Notes: generated by a model from the letters alone, not told the origin. 64,000 bases of DNA from Pseudomonas eutrophicaquae (GCF_023544715.1 NZ_JAMJEZ010000010.1:41337-105336), one strand, 5' to 3'; shown: positions 20,668 through 34,480, counted from the first letter of the stretch. Translations and numbers: made by a program.

Positions 20668-20849
20668 GGTAGAGTCCTCGGCAACGGGGTGAAGGGGCAG
20701 GCGGGGTGTCCGTCACTGCCCGCTCATCATCGGCGCAAGGCGCGTTGCAGTGCAAATCGCGGGTATCGCCTGCGGCGGTAGCGGCATCGTCAAATTGTCA
20801 TGGCGAGGCGGTAAATAGCTGCCATCCTTGCTGAAAATCAGGTGTATCC

Positions 20850-21041
20850 ATGTCCAGTATTACCGAGCTGGCGCGTCTGCTCGCCGAACTCTATCCGCTG
20901 CACGACAAGCAGGTGGGCAAACGCTACCGGGTGGTGCGCGAGCTGGCCGGGCTGACCGAGCTGGAAGAGGTCGGTGGGCAGGCGCGCTATGTGGCCAGCG
21001 CCAGCCTGCGCGATGCCCGCCAGTGGGAGCAGGCACACTGA
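20850..21041 (+). CDS. Small conserved-looking hypothetical protein
   Basis: 63 residues, soluble, no signal or membrane segment; begins MSSITELARLLAELYPLHDKQ and has a charged, partly helical composition. I do not recognise a family. It precedes the membrane-thioredoxin gene in the same direction with a 142-base gap in which I see no convincing gene. Support is coding-like composition and placement in an otherwise empty stretch; no clear Shine-Dalgarno sequence is seen. Confidence 0.5.
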   Translation: MSSITELARLLAELYPLHDKQVGKRYRVVRELAGLTELEEVGGQARYVASASLRDARQWEQAH

Positions 21042-21183
21042 CGGGCGCTGCGATGGGCCCGCAGATCTTGCTGCTCTGCTGGCCTGCCAGTGGCTCGCCG
21101 GTTACCCTGCGCCCGGTCAGCCGCGCTGGATCGCGCCCCGCCGGGGCTGTGCTGCGCGGCCGGCGCGGCGACAGGATATCCCC

Positions 21184-21990
21184 ATGCTCACTCTTTCCCT
21201 TGGCCCGCTGGTGCTGGCCACCTCCCATCTGCTGTTGATCGTCAGTCTGCTGCTGGCCAGTGTGGCGGCGAGCTGGCTGGCGCGCCGTCAGGGGCTGCCG
21301 GCGCCTGACAACCTGCTGTTCGGTCTGTGGCTGCTGGCGCTGCTGGTGGCCCGGGCGGCGTTTGTCTGGGAATACCGCGAGCACTTTGGCGGACAGCCCT
21401 GGTGGGCGGTCCTTGATCTGCGCGATGGGGGCTTCACGCCCTGGCCCGGCGTGCTGGCGGCGGCATGCTATGGCGGGCGCTCGGCGGCACTGCGCCGTCC
21501 GCTCGGGCTGGCGCTGCTGGTCGGGCTGGGGATCTGGGGTGGCGGCACGGCAGTGCTGCAGGCGCTGGAGCGCAGCCAGCAGTTGCCGGCCCTTACCTTG
21601 CGGGATGCACAGGGGCAGGGGGTCGAGCTGCAGTCCTTGCAGGGCCAGCCGCTGGTGATCAATCTCTGGGCCACCTGGTGCCCGCCGTGCCGGCGTGAGA
21701 TGCCGGTCCTCGCGCAGGCCCAGCAGCGGGAGTCCGGGGTGCGTTTTCTGTTCGTCAATCAAGGCGAGGCGCCCGAGACCGTGCAGGCGTACCTGCGTGC
21801 GCAGGGGCTGGCGCTGGATGGATTGCTGTTTGATGCCTCGGCGGCCCTGGGCGCGCTGGCCGGCTCGCGCTCGCTGCCCACCACCTTGTTCTACGATGCG
21901 CACGGACGTCTGCGCGGCACCCATCTGGGGGAGCTATCGGCGGCCAGTCTGGCCCAAGCGCTGCAGGTCGTGCGCCCTGCGCCGCGCTGA
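21184..21990 (+). CDS. TlpA-family thiol:disulfide reductase with N-terminal Lgt-like membrane domain
   Basis: 268 residues. Residues 1-125 contain three or four hydrophobic segments; the order R-x-F-x-W...W-x-x-LDLRDGG-x-x-x-x-G recalls the prolipoprotein diacylglyceryl transferase (Lgt) fold. From about residue 135 a TlpA/ResA-type thioredoxin domain follows, with the active site WATWCPPCRREMP (Cys-Pro-Pro-Cys) and the cis-Pro loop SLPTT. The thioredoxin domain should face the periplasm. The ATG at 21184 is chosen by the start of the hydrophobic segment; the frame is open further upstream. Exact partner unknown. Confidence 0.78.
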   Translation: MLTLSLGPLVLATSHLLLIVSLLLASVAASWLARRQGLPAPDNLLFGLWLLALLVARAAFVWEYREHFGGQPWWAVLDLRDGGFTPWPGVLAAACYGGRSAALRRPLGLALLVGLGIWGGGTAVLQALERSQQLPALTLRDAQGQGVELQSLQGQPLVINLWATWCPPCRREMPVLAQAQQRESGVRFLFVNQGEAPETVQAYLRAQGLALDGLLFDASAALGALAGSRSLPTTLFYDAHGRLRGTHLGELSAASLAQALQVVRPAPR

Positions 21991-22006
21991 GACCAGCCTA
22001 TAAATG

Positions 22007-22043
22007 CACAGCGCCGATACAGTCTTGCTGTATCGGCGCTGTG
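22007..22043. terminator. Long perfect hairpin between convergent genes
   Basis: 16-bp inverted repeat: CACAGCGCCGATACAG (22007-22022) and its complement (22028-22043), loop TCTTG. It lies between the thioredoxin gene and the end of katG and is likely a shared terminator; no T run follows on the plus strand. Confidence 0.65.
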
Positions 22044-22090
22044 GATGAGCCCTGACGACCACCCCGCACGAGGCAGGGTGGCCTGGGTGA

Positions 22091-24472
<2,382 letters not shown>

Positions 24473-24477
24473 TCAAC

Positions 24478-24515
24478 GAAAAAGCCCCTGTCAGCCGGGG
24501 GGCTGGCAGGGGCTT
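24478..24515 (-). terminator. Rho-independent terminator of metK
   Basis: Arms 24482-24496 and 24501-24515 form a 15-bp stem with one G-T pair; on the minus strand it is followed by five T residues. It lies 36 bases beyond the metK stop. Confidence 0.85.
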
Positions 24516-24551
24516 GGCAGGGCAGCGGGGCGCCTGGCGGCGCCGTATGCC

Positions 24552-25742
<1,191 letters not shown>

Positions 25743-25789
25743 CGATCGGTTCCTTAATTACCGTTGGGTGAGTCGGCCTCTCGGCCGTG

Positions 25790-26791
25790 TCATGCAGAGG
25801 GTGTCATGGTGAAAGGCTGCGGGCGGGTGAAATGCCGCACCTGCAGCTGAAAGCCGTTGCGCAGGCCGATGTACAGGCTTTCCCCGGCCAGCAGGCCGGC
25901 GCGCTGCGCCCAGTCGCTCAGGGTGTCCTGATCAAAGCCCAGCCACAGATCGCCACAGGCCTCGCGGGCCCAGTCCTGATGATGGCTGCACAGCTCGGTG
26001 AGCAGCAGGCTGCCGCCGGGGCGCACCTGGCGGGCCAGTTGCTGCAGCGCGGCGGCCGGCTCGCTGAAGTGATGCAGCACCATGTTCAGCACCACGCAGT
26101 CGGCCGCCTCAGGCGCCGCTTGCAGCGCATCGGCGAGGATCAGCTCGACATTCTCCAGACCTTCTTCGCGGCAGCGCTGGCGGGCCAGTTCGAGCATCGC
26201 CGGGTTGTTGTCCAGCGCCTGCACGCGGGCAAAGCGCCGCGCGAGATCGGGCAGAAAGCCTCCATCGCCGGGGCCGACTTCCAGCGCTGTGGCCTCGGCG
26301 GCAAAGGGCAGCGCATCGAGCAGGGCCAGCACGCTGTCGCGGTACTGGACGAGGCCGGCGATCAGGTCCTGCTGGGCGCGAAAGCGCGCCAGGGTGCGGG
26401 CGAAAAAGTCGCGGGCTGCGGCGCTGCGCTGCGCCTGGACCTCGGCGATGCGCTGCTGCACCGCCGGGTGCAGCGGCAGGGCGTCGGCTTCGGCGAGCAG
26501 TGCGGCGTGCAGCAGGCTGCCCGGCTCACCGCTGCCGGCCAGCGCGCGGCGGTAGAAAATCGCTGTGCCCTCGCGGCGGGTGGCGAGCAGGCCGGCCTGG
26601 CTCAGTACCTTGAGGTGATGGCTGATGCCGGACTGGCGCATGGCAAAGATCTGCGCGAGCTCCAGCACGCCGAACGAGTCACTGGCCAAGACCCGCAGGA
26701 TCTGCAGACGCAGCACGTCGCCACCGGCCTTGCACAGGCTGGCGAGCTGTTCGCTGGGATCGGGGCGGGTGAGGGCGTGCGGGGCATTCAT
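25790..26791 (-). CDS. ArsR-family regulator with C-terminal methyltransferase-like domain (SahR-like)
   Basis: 333 residues. Residues about 12-90 form an ArsR-type winged helix (recognition helix around MRQSGISHHLKVLSQAGLL). Residues about 150-320 form a class I SAM-dependent methyltransferase fold with motif I ALEVGPGDGGFL at 169-180. This two-domain layout matches SahR, which senses S-adenosylhomocysteine and represses methionine-cycle genes in several proteobacteria. The adjacent metK supports this. The metal-binding Cys motif of arsenic-sensing ArsR proteins is absent. A near-ideal palindromic operator lies 43 bases upstream. Alternatively it could be a true methyltransferase with a regulatory head. 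Confidence 0.8.
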   Translation of the reverse strand: MNAPHALTRPDPSEQLASLCKAGGDVLRLQILRVLASDSFGVLELAQIFAMRQSGISHHLKVLSQAGLLATRREGTAIFYRRALAGSGEPGSLLHAALLAEADALPLHPAVQQRIAEVQAQRSAAARDFFARTLARFRAQQDLIAGLVQYRDSVLALLDALPFAAEATALEVGPGDGGFLPDLARRFARVQALDNNPAMLELARQRCREEGLENVELILADALQAAPEAADCVVLNMVLHHFSEPAAALQQLARQVRPGGSLLLTELCSHHQDWAREACGDLWLGFDQDTLSDWAQRAGLLAGESLYIGLRNGFQLQVRHFTRPQPFTMTPSA

Positions 26792-26833
26792 GATGGCGCG
26801 GATTCTAGTCGGGGTGGCCTGGGCACACAATTG

Positions 26834-26857
26834 CAATATCAAAAAGTTTTGATATTG
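26834..26857. promoter_or_regulatory. ArsR/SahR-type operator palindrome
   Basis: CAATATCAAAA (26834-26844), spacer AG, TTTTGATATTG (26847-26857): an uninterrupted 11-bp inverted repeat in an otherwise GC-rich divergent intergenic region between the SahR-like gene and tktA. ATATCAA/TTGATAT half-sites are typical for ArsR-family repressors. It is positioned to control its own gene plus metK, and possibly tktA. Confidence 0.7.
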
Positions 26858-27002
26858 GCGGATGGCCGGTCGCCGTGGCCGTATGCGTGCGGTCTCTGGG
26901 CGACCAATTGCGGCCGATTGGCCATCCGTGATTGCCCGTTCCCCCGTGGCTGGGCGAAAATGGCCACCTTTTTCGATCAGCCCCCCTTGCAGGAGATCAG
27001 CG

Positions 27003-29003
27003 ATGCCCAGCCGTCGTGACCGAGCCAATGCCATTCGCGCCCTCAGCATGGATGCCGTGCAGAAAGCCAACAGCGGCCATCCCGGCGCACCGATGGGCAT
27101 GGCGGACATCGCCGAAGTGCTGTGGCGTGACTTCCTCAAGCACAACCCGCAGAACCCGCAGTGGGCTGACCGCGACCGCTTCGTGTTGTCCAACGGCCAC
27201 GGCTCGATGCTGATCTACTCGCTGCTGCACCTCTCCGGCTACGACCTGTCGATCGATGACCTCAAGCAGTTCCGCCAGCTGCACAGCAAGACCCCGGGTC
27301 ACCCGGAATACGGCTACACCCCGGGTGTGGAGACCACCACCGGCCCGCTCGGCCAGGGTATCGCCAACGCGGTGGGCTTCGCGCTGGCCGAGAAAGTGCT
27401 GGGCGCGCAGTTCAACCGCGAAGGCCACACCATCGTTGACCACTTCACCTACGCCTTCCTTGGCGACGGCTGCATGATGGAAGGCATCTCCCATGAGGTC
27501 TGCTCGCTGGCCGGAACCCTTGGCCTCGGCAAGCTGGTCGCCTTCTACGACGACAACGGCATCTCCATCGACGGTGAGGTCGAGGGCTGGTTCACCGACG
27601 ACACCCCGGCGCGCTTCGAGGCCTACGGCTGGCAGGTGATCCGCAACGTCAATGGCCACGATGCCGACGAGATCAAGATGGCCATCGAGACCGCCCGCGC
27701 CGAAACCGAGCGCCCGACGCTGATCTGCTGCAAGACCGTGATCGGCTTCGGCTCGCCGAACAAGCAGGGCAAGGAAGAGTGCCACGGCGCGCCGCTGGGC
27801 GATGCCGAGATCGCCGCGACCCGCGCCCAGCTCGGCTGGAACCATGGCCCGTTCGAGATCCCCGCTGACATCTACGCCGAGTGGGACGCCAAGGACGCTG
27901 GCGCTGCCAATGAGGCGGCGTGGAACGAGAAGTTCGCTGCCTACGCCGCCGGGTTCCCGGAACTGGCCGCCGAGTTCCAGCGCCGCCTAGCCGGTGAGCT
28001 GCCGGCTGACTTCGCCGAGAAGGCCGCCGCCTATGTCGCCGACGTGGCCGCCAAGGGCGCGACCATCGCCAGCCGTAAAGCCAGCCAGGACACCCTCAAC
28101 GCCTTCGGCCCGCTGCTGCCCGAGTTCCTCGGCGGTTCGGCGGATCTGGCCGGTTCCAACCTGACCCTGTGGAAGGGCTGCAAGGGCCTGGCCCATGACG
28201 ATGCCGGCGGCAACTACGTGCACTACGGCGTGCGCGAGTTCGGCATGGCGGCGATCATGAACGGCGTCGCCCTGCACGGCGGCTTCATTCCCTACGGCGC
28301 GACCTTCCTGATCTTCATGGAATACGCGCGCAACGCGGTGCGCATGTCGGCGCTAATGAAGCAGCGGGTGCTCTATGTGTTCACCCACGATTCGATTGGT
28401 CTGGGCGAAGACGGCCCGACCCACCAGCCGATCGAGCAGCTGACCAGCCTGCGCGGCACGCCGAATCTCGATTGCTGGCGGCCGTGCGATGCGGTGGAGT
28501 CCGCCGTGGCCTGGAAATACGCCATCGAGCGCAACGACGGCCCGTCGGCGCTAGTGTTCAGCCGCCAGAACCTCAACCATCAGCCGCGCTCCGAGCAGCA
28601 GATCGCCGACATCGCCCGCGGCGGCTACGTGCTCAAGGACTGCAGCGGTGAGCCGGAGCTGATCCTGATCGCCACTGGCTCGGAAGTCGGCCTGGCGGTG
28701 CAGGCCTTCGACAAGCTCAGCGAGCAGGGTCGCCGCGTGCGCGTGGTATCGATGCCCTCGACCACCGTGTTCGACCAGCAGGACGCCGCCTACAAGCAGG
28801 CCGTGCTGCCGCTGGAGGTCAGCGCGCGCATCGCCATCGAGGCCGGGCATGCCGACTTCTGGTACAAGTACGTTGGTCTTGAGGGCCGCATCATCGGCAT
28901 GACCACCTTCGGTGAGTCTGCCCCGGCGGCGCAGCTGTTCGAGGAGTTCGGCTTCACCCTCGACAACCTGCTGGCCACCGCCGAGGAGCTGCTGGACGCC
29001 TGA
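27003..29003 (+). CDS. tktA: Transketolase
   Basis: 666 residues, thiamine-diphosphate enzyme of the non-oxidative pentose phosphate pathway. Visible family segments: [15 protein letters not shown] near the N-terminus, [12 protein letters not shown], the ThDP-Mg motif [12 protein letters not shown] and, in the C-terminal half, [15 protein letters not shown]. Start ATG at 27003 has GGAG 9-12 bases upstream. It heads the carbon-metabolism group tktA-epd-pgk-fba. Confidence 0.97.
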   Translation: MPSRRDRANAIRALSMDAVQKANSGHPGAPMGMADIAEVLWRDFLKHNPQNPQWADRDRFVLSNGHGSMLIYSLLHLSGYDLSIDDLKQFRQLHSKTPGHPEYGYTPGVETTTGPLGQGIANAVGFALAEKVLGAQFNREGHTIVDHFTYAFLGDGCMMEGISHEVCSLAGTLGLGKLVAFYDDNGISIDGEVEGWFTDDTPARFEAYGWQVIRNVNGHDADEIKMAIETARAETERPTLICCKTVIGFGSPNKQGKEECHGAPLGDAEIAATRAQLGWNHGPFEIPADIYAEWDAKDAGAANEAAWNEKFAAYAAGFPELAAEFQRRLAGELPADFAEKAAAYVADVAAKGATIASRKASQDTLNAFGPLLPEFLGGSADLAGSNLTLWKGCKGLAHDDAGGNYVHYGVREFGMAAIMNGVALHGGFIPYGATFLIFMEYARNAVRMSALMKQRVLYVFTHDSIGLGEDGPTHQPIEQLTSLRGTPNLDCWRPCDAVESAVAWKYAIERNDGPSALVFSRQNLNHQPRSEQQIADIARGGYVLKDCSGEPELILIATGSEVGLAVQAFDKLSEQGRRVRVVSMPSTTVFDQQDAAYKQAVLPLEVSARIAIEAGHADFWYKYVGLEGRIIGMTTFGESAPAAQLFEEFGFTLDNLLATAEELLDA

Positions 29004-29141
29004 GGCGTGAGCAGGGTGGCGTAACCGTGCACCCTGCACCCGCCCGCAGTCACTGGGCGATGTCGCGCGCTGGAGCATCGGACGCGGCATCGCGGTGTTT
29101 ATTCCGCAGCCTTCAGCGCCGCGACCACCCGCAGAGCCGTC

Positions 29142-30188
29142 ATGCCCAACCGCCCCTACAACATTGCCCTCAATGGTTATGGCCGTATCGGTCGCTGCGT
29201 GCTGCGCGCGCTGCATGAGCGCGGTGCGCAGGCGGGGCTGGAGATTGTCGCCCTCAATGATCTGGCCGATCAGGCCAGCATCGAATACCTGACCCGCTTC
29301 GACTCGACCCACGGGCGTTTTCCCGGTGAGGTCCGCGTGGCCGCCGAGGGGCTGCATCTGAATGGCCGCTGCGTGAAGGTGCTGCGCGAGGCGACCCCTG
29401 AGGCGATCGACTGGGCGGCGCTGGGCGTTGATCTGGTGCTGGAGTGCTCCGGGGTCTATCACACGCGCCGCGAGGCCGAGCGCTTTCTGGCGGCCGGGGC
29501 ACCGCGGGTGCTGTTCTCCCAGCCGATGGCCAGCGAGCGCGATGTGGATGCCACCATCGTCTACGGGATCAACCAGCAGCGTCTGACCGGCGCCGAGCGG
29601 CTGGTCTCCAACGCCTCCTGCACCACCAACTGCAGCGTGCCGCTACTGAGCGTGCTGGATGCGGCGATCGGTCTGGATTACGTGACCATCACCACCATCC
29701 ATTCGGCGATGAACGACCAGCCGGTGATCGACGCCTACCACCACGAAGACCTGCGCCGCACCCGCTCGGCGTTCCAGTCTGTGATTCCGGTTTCCACCGG
29801 CCTTGCGCGCGGCATCGAGCGCCTGCTCCCGGAGCTGGCCGGGCGCGTGCAGGCCAAGGCGATCCGCGTGCCGACGGTCAATGTCTCCTGCCTGGACATC
29901 ACCCTGCAGACCCGCCGCGACACCACAGCCACCGAGATCAACCGGGTGCTGCGCGAGGCCACGGAGGCGGGGCCGCTCAAGGGGCTGGTCGCCTACACCG
30001 AGCTGCCCCACGCCAGTTGCGACTTCAATCACGACCCCCATTCGGCGATTGTCGATGGCAGCCAGACCCTGGTTTCCGGCCCACGGCTGGTCACGCTGCT
30101 GGCCTGGTTCGACAACGAATGGGGCTTTGCCAACCGCATGCTCGACGTCGCCAGCCACTGGCTGGACGCCGCTGCGCTCAACCGCTAA
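29142..30188 (+). CDS. epd: D-erythrose-4-phosphate dehydrogenase
   Basis: 348 residues of the GAPDH superfamily. NAD-binding NGYGRIGR is at the N-terminus and the active-site Cys160 lies in SNASCTTNC. Epd oxidises erythrose 4-phosphate to 4-phosphoerythronate for pyridoxal phosphate synthesis. The call as Epd rather than GAPDH rests on context (between tktA and pgk) and on the epd-type opening ([18 protein letters not shown]). Gap to tktA is 138 bases, to pgk 25 bases. Confidence 0.9.
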   Translation: MPNRPYNIALNGYGRIGRCVLRALHERGAQAGLEIVALNDLADQASIEYLTRFDSTHGRFPGEVRVAAEGLHLNGRCVKVLREATPEAIDWAALGVDLVLECSGVYHTRREAERFLAAGAPRVLFSQPMASERDVDATIVYGINQQRLTGAERLVSNASCTTNCSVPLLSVLDAAIGLDYVTITTIHSAMNDQPVIDAYHHEDLRRTRSAFQSVIPVSTGLARGIERLLPELAGRVQAKAIRVPTVNVSCLDITLQTRRDTTATEINRVLREATEAGPLKGLVAYTELPHASCDFNHDPHSAIVDGSQTLVSGPRLVTLLAWFDNEWGFANRMLDVASHWLDAAALNR

Positions 30189-30213
30189 CTCAACTGCCCT
30201 GAAGGACTCTCCC

Positions 30214-31374
30214 ATGACCGTGTTGAAGATGACCGACCTCGACCTCGCCGGTAAGCGCGTGCTGATCCGCGAAGACCTCAACGTGCCGGTAAAAGACGGC
30301 GTGGTGAAGAGCGATGCGCGCATTCTCGCGTCCCTGCCGACCATCAAGCTAGCCCTGGAGAAGGGCGCCGCGGTGATGGTCTGCTCGCACCTGGGGCGCC
30401 CGACTGAGGGCGAGTTCTCTGCCGAGAACAGCCTCCAGCCGGTCGCCGACTACCTGTCCAAGGCCCTCGGCCGCGAGGTGCCGCTGGTTCAGGATTACCT
30501 GGGCGGCGTCGAGCTGCAGCCGGGCGAGATCGTGTTGTTCGAGAACGTGCGCTTCAACAAGGGCGAGAAGAAGAACAGCGACGAGCTGGCCCAGCAGTAC
30601 GCCGCGCTGTGCGATGTGTTCGTCATGGACGCCTTCGGCACCGCGCACCGTGCCGAGGGCTCGACCCATGGCGTCGCCAAATTCGCCAAGGTCGCCTGTG
30701 CCGGCCCACTGCTGGCCGCCGAGCTGGACGCGCTGGGCAAGGCGCTGGACAAGCCGCAGCGCCCGATGGTGGCCATCGTCGCCGGCTCCAAGGTCTCCAC
30801 CAAGCTCGACGTGCTCAACTCGCTGGCCGAGATCTGCGACTCGCTGATCGTCGGTGGCGGCATCGCCAACACCTTCCTCGCCGCGGCCGGCTACAAGGTC
30901 GGCAAATCGCTGCATGAGGCGGAGCTGCTGGACACCGCCCGCGCCATCGCCGCCAAGGTTTCCGTGCCGCTGCCGGTTGATGTGGTGGTTGCCAAGGAGT
31001 TCGCCGAGTCCGCTGAGGCCACCGTCAAGCTGATCAGCGAGGTTGCCGACGATGACATGATCCTCGACATCGGCCCGCAGACCGCGGCGATGTTCGCCGA
31101 GATGCTGAAATCCTCGCAGACCATCCTGTGGAACGGCCCGGTTGGTGTATTCGAATTCGACCAGTTCGGCAACGGCACCCAGGCCCTGGCCCAGGCCATC
31201 GCACAAAGCCCGGCGTTCTCCATCGCCGGCGGCGGCGATACCCTGGCGGCTATCGACAAGTACGGCGTGGGTGAGCAGATCTCCTACATCTCCACCGGCG
31301 GCGGCGCCTTCCTCGAGTTCGTCGAGGGCAAGGTGCTACCGGCCGTGGCCGTACTGCAGGAACGCGCGCACTAA
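30214..31374 (+). CDS. pgk: Phosphoglycerate kinase
   Basis: 386 residues. The N-domain substrate-binding signature [12 protein letters not shown] and SHLGRPTEG, and the C-terminal nucleotide site [11 protein letters not shown], are intact. Reversibly transfers phosphate from 1,3-bisphosphoglycerate to ADP. ATG at 30214 preceded by GAAGGA. The frame is open upstream inside epd but without similarity. Likely cotranscribed with epd and fba. Confidence 0.97.
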   Translation: MTVLKMTDLDLAGKRVLIREDLNVPVKDGVVKSDARILASLPTIKLALEKGAAVMVCSHLGRPTEGEFSAENSLQPVADYLSKALGREVPLVQDYLGGVELQPGEIVLFENVRFNKGEKKNSDELAQQYAALCDVFVMDAFGTAHRAEGSTHGVAKFAKVACAGPLLAAELDALGKALDKPQRPMVAIVAGSKVSTKLDVLNSLAEICDSLIVGGGIANTFLAAAGYKVGKSLHEAELLDTARAIAAKVSVPLPVDVVVAKEFAESAEATVKLISEVADDDMILDIGPQTAAMFAEMLKSSQTILWNGPVGVFEFDQFGNGTQALAQAIAQSPAFSIAGGGDTLAAIDKYGVGEQISYISTGGGAFLEFVEGKVLPAVAVLQERAH

Positions 31375-31449
31375 TCCGACCCCTGAGCCCGGCTGGCCAC
31401 AGCGGCTGGCCGGGCACCGATCAAACGACCCTGACTGGGAGCACTACAG

Positions 31450-32514
31450 ATGGCACTTATCAGCATGCGCCAGATGCTGGATCACGCCGCCGAATACGGC
31501 TACGGCGTGCCGGCCTTCAACGTCAACAACCTCGAGCAGATGCGCGCCATCATGGAAGCGGCTGACAAGACCGACTCCCCGGTGATCGTCCAGGCCTCCG
31601 CCGGTGCGCGCAAGTACGCCGGTGCGCCGTTCCTGCGCCACCTGATCCTCGCCGCCATCGAGGAATTCCCGCACATCCCGGTGTGCATGCACCAGGACCA
31701 CGGCACCAGCCCGGACGTCTGCCAGCGCTCGATCCAGCTGGGCTTTTCCTCGGTGATGATGGACGGCTCGCTGCGCGAGGACGGCAAGACCCCGGCCGAC
31801 TACGACTACAACGTGCGCGTGACCCAGCAGACCGTGGCATTCGCCCACGCCTGCGGCGTCTCTGTCGAGGGCGAGCTGGGTTGCCTGGGCAGTCTGGAAA
31901 CCGGTCAGGCCGGTGAGGAAGACGGCATCGGCGCCGAGGGCACCCTCGACCACAGCCAGATGCTCACCGATCCGGAAGAGGCGGCGGCCTTCGTCAAGGC
32001 CACTCAGGTCGACGCCCTGGCGATTGCCATCGGCACCAGCCACGGCGCCTACAAGTTCACCAAGCCGCCGACCGGCGACATCCTCGCCATCGATCGCATC
32101 AAGGAAATCCACAAGCGCATCCCCAACACCCACCTGGTGATGCACGGCTCCAGCTCGGTGCCGCAGGAGTGGCTGGCGATCATCAACCAGTACGGTGGCG
32201 ACATCAAGGAAACCTACGGCGTGCCGGTCGAGGAGATCGTCGAGGGCATCAAGTACGGTGTACGCAAGGTCAACATCGACACCGACCTGCGCCTGGCCTC
32301 CACCGGCGCCATGCGCCGGATGATGGCCGAGCACCCCAGCGAGTTCGACCCGCGCAAGTTCTTCGCCAAGACCATCGAAGCCATGCGCGACATCTGCATC
32401 GCCCGCTACGAAGCCTTCGGCACCGCCGGCAATGCCTCCAAGATCAAGCCGATCTCCCTGGAAGACATGTACCAGCGCTACGCTCGCGGCGAGCTGGCCG
32501 CCAAGGTCAACTGA
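31450..32514 (+). CDS. fba: Fructose-1,6-bisphosphate aldolase, class II
   Basis: 354 residues. Zinc-dependent aldolase: HQDHGTSPD contains zinc-site histidine residues, [19 protein letters not shown] is the long loop of the Calvin-cycle-type subgroup, and the C-terminal VNIDTDLR binds phosphate. It works in both glycolysis and gluconeogenesis; in pseudomonads, which lack phosphofructokinase, it mainly runs in the gluconeogenic direction. Gap to pgk is 75 bases. Confidence 0.97.
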   Translation: MALISMRQMLDHAAEYGYGVPAFNVNNLEQMRAIMEAADKTDSPVIVQASAGARKYAGAPFLRHLILAAIEEFPHIPVCMHQDHGTSPDVCQRSIQLGFSSVMMDGSLREDGKTPADYDYNVRVTQQTVAFAHACGVSVEGELGCLGSLETGQAGEEDGIGAEGTLDHSQMLTDPEEAAAFVKATQVDALAIAIGTSHGAYKFTKPPTGDILAIDRIKEIHKRIPNTHLVMHGSSSVPQEWLAIINQYGGDIKETYGVPVEEIVEGIKYGVRKVNIDTDLRLASTGAMRRMMAEHPSEFDPRKFFAKTIEAMRDICIARYEAFGTAGNASKIKPISLEDMYQRYARGELAAKVN

Positions 32515-32541
32515 TTTAAGCGCATTCGCTTCAGTTGGTCC

Positions 32542-32570
32542 CACAAGGCCCGCCGCGTGCGGGCCTTGTG
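32542..32570. terminator. Hairpin terminator between fba and the GGDEF gene
   Basis: 12-bp perfect stem CACAAGGCCCGC (32542-32553) with GCGGGCCTTGTG (32559-32570), loop CGCGT. It follows the fba stop by 27 bases; the opposing GGDEF gene ends at 32623. No T run is seen. Confidence 0.65.
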
Positions 32571-32622
32571 CTGTGTGGGGTTTCGCTGCGCTCGCCCAGG
32601 GGCGGGAGGCGCGCGGCGTGGA

Positions 32623-34395
32623 TCACAGGCACTCAATTCGGTTGCGGCCGCTCGACTTGGCCCGGTAGAGCGCCATGTCGCTGCGCGAGAGCGCGGCATC
32701 GACGCTGGTATCGCTGGCCATCAGCACGGCGACGCCGATGCTGAGGGTCATGGCGATGCACTGCTCGCCGTGCTGCAGCGGCGCTTGCGCCAGTTGCTGC
32801 TGCACGCGCCGGGCAAAGGCCATAGCCTCGGCGAGGTTCGCCCCGCGGAGGAGTACGGCAAACTCCTCGCCACCGATCCGGCCGGCCATGTCGCTCTTGC
32901 GCAGCTGGGCACGCAGGATGCCAGCGAAATGCCGGAGCGCCAAGTCGCCGGTGGCATGTCCCCACTGGTCGTTGATCGACTTGAAGTGGTCTAGGTCGCA
33001 CATCAGCACGGCAGTGCAGTGGTCGGCACTGCGCTGCATATGCGCCAGCTCGGCCTCGATCTGGCTCATCAGGTGGCGCCGATTGGGCAGCTGGGTGAGG
33101 AAGTCGGTGGTGGCGAACTCCAGCAGTTCGGCCTCGATGCGCTTGCGCTCGGTCACGTCGGTGATGAAGCCGTGCCACAGAATGCTGCCGTCTTTCAGCC
33201 GGCGTGGCTGCGCGGCGCCGTGCCGCCAGCGCAGGCCCTGTCTGGGCAGCTGGACGCGGTACTCCAGGTCCCAGGGCGTCAGGCTGGCGGCCGAGGCGTC
33301 GAGGGCAGCCCGGTAGGCCGGCAGATCATTCGGGTGGATGAGCGCGTTGATCAGTGCGTCGCTGGCGGCAACCTGCTCCGCAGTGATCTCGTAGATGGCC
33401 TGGATGCCGGCGCTGGCATAGGGGAACAGCGACTCGCCCGTCGGCAGTCGCTGGTACTGGAAGACCAGACCGGGAACCTCGTTGGTCAGGTTGGTGAGCA
33501 GATCGACGGACTGCTGCAGCCGCTCTGACAGCGCGTGCATGGCGGTGATGTCGGTGGTCGTGCCGATCATGCGCAGCGGCCGGCCCTCGCGGTCGCGGCT
33601 GACCACCTTGCCGCGGCTGGAGATCCATTTGTAGTGTCCATCCTTGCAGCGGATGCGGTGCTCCACTGCATAGCTTTCCGTCTCGCCCTGGAGGTGCGCC
33701 TGGATTGTGGCCTGCACGCGGGCCAGGTCGTCGGGATGGATGCGCTGGTAGCTGTCTTCGATGCGATTGCCGATCTCGGCATCCGTATAACCGAGAATTG
33801 CCTTCCAGCCGCTGGAGTAGTGAATTTCCCCGGTCTGTACATTGCGATCCCAGACCCCGGTGCCACTGCCGGCGATGGCCAGCGCCATTCTGTGTTCGCG
33901 GTCCCGCAGGGCGGCGGCATCTGCCTGCAGTTGCACGTTCGCACGATCGCTTTCCACGCCGGCAGCGGCCAGGCGGGCAAGGTCGCGGAGGAATTCGCGC
34001 TGCTGGTCATCCAGTTCGCGCGGCTGGTCGTCGAGCAGGACAAACACCCCGAGCGTGTGTCCGTCGGCGGCGAGCAGTGGGCAGCCGGCATAGAAGCGCA
34101 TCCACGGATGCTCGATGAGCAGTGGGTGGTGGTGGAAGCACTCATCGGCGTGGGTATCGGCCACCACCAGCATCCCGTCGCCGGACATTGCCCCATCAGG
34201 CACGCTGGTGGATGCGCAGGGCCACTGGCGGCCTGCATCGAACGGCATGATGAGCGCCGTGGCGACGGCGAAGTGGCTTCTGGCCAGGCGAGTCAGGCTG
34301 TCAAAGCGCTCGTCCGTCACCTCGTGCGGAGTGTCGGGCGATCTGCAGGTCGCGATCTGCGGGCTGGCGGCGTCAGGGGGCGCGGAAGTCAGCAT
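32623..34395 (-). CDS. GAF-PAS-PAS-GGDEF diguanylate cyclase
   Basis: 590 residues without membrane segments. A GAF-like domain spans roughly residues 25-155 (FYAGCPLLAADGHTLGVFVLLD), two PAS domains about 165-295 and 300-420 (WKAILGYTDAEIG..., each followed by a TDIT/TDVT PAC end), and a GGDEF domain about 425-590. The catalytic motif is GRIGGEEFAVLL, and the inhibitory I-site RKSD (RxxD) sits five residues upstream, so the enzyme is predicted active and product-inhibited. It makes c-di-GMP in response to an unknown cytoplasmic signal. No EAL domain is present. Confidence 0.92.
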   Translation of the reverse strand: MLTSAPPDAASPQIATCRSPDTPHEVTDERFDSLTRLARSHFAVATALIMPFDAGRQWPCASTSVPDGAMSGDGMLVVADTHADECFHHHPLLIEHPWMRFYAGCPLLAADGHTLGVFVLLDDQPRELDDQQREFLRDLARLAAAGVESDRANVQLQADAAALRDREHRMALAIAGSGTGVWDRNVQTGEIHYSSGWKAILGYTDAEIGNRIEDSYQRIHPDDLARVQATIQAHLQGETESYAVEHRIRCKDGHYKWISSRGKVVSRDREGRPLRMIGTTTDITAMHALSERLQQSVDLLTNLTNEVPGLVFQYQRLPTGESLFPYASAGIQAIYEITAEQVAASDALINALIHPNDLPAYRAALDASAASLTPWDLEYRVQLPRQGLRWRHGAAQPRRLKDGSILWHGFITDVTERKRIEAELLEFATTDFLTQLPNRRHLMSQIEAELAHMQRSADHCTAVLMCDLDHFKSINDQWGHATGDLALRHFAGILRAQLRKSDMAGRIGGEEFAVLLRGANLAEAMAFARRVQQQLAQAPLQHGEQCIAMTLSIGVAVLMASDTSVDAALSRSDMALYRAKSSGRNRIECL

Positions 34396-34458
34396 ATCCA
34401 GTGAACTCGACGGTGGCGGGGAGGCGATGTGTTAGGTGCGGAAGGAACAACGGTAGCC

Positions 34459-34480
34459 TGTAGTCTAGTCGCGCGCTACA
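34459..34480. promoter_or_regulatory. TGTAGT-N10-GCTACA inverted half-sites in a divergent promoter region
   Basis: TGTAGT (34459-34464) and GCTACA (34475-34480) repeat the half-sites seen at pckA and glcB, but with 10 instead of 14 bases between them. It lies in the 164-base divergent region between the GGDEF gene and the ygjP-like gene. It may be a variant operator or a chance match. Confidence 0.3.

Noticed and set aside
21042-21183. A small gene between the 63-residue hypothetical protein and the thioredoxin fusion
   Set aside because: Open frames here overlap neighbours, are Arg/Pro/Gly-rich and have no ribosome-binding site; nothing can be supported.
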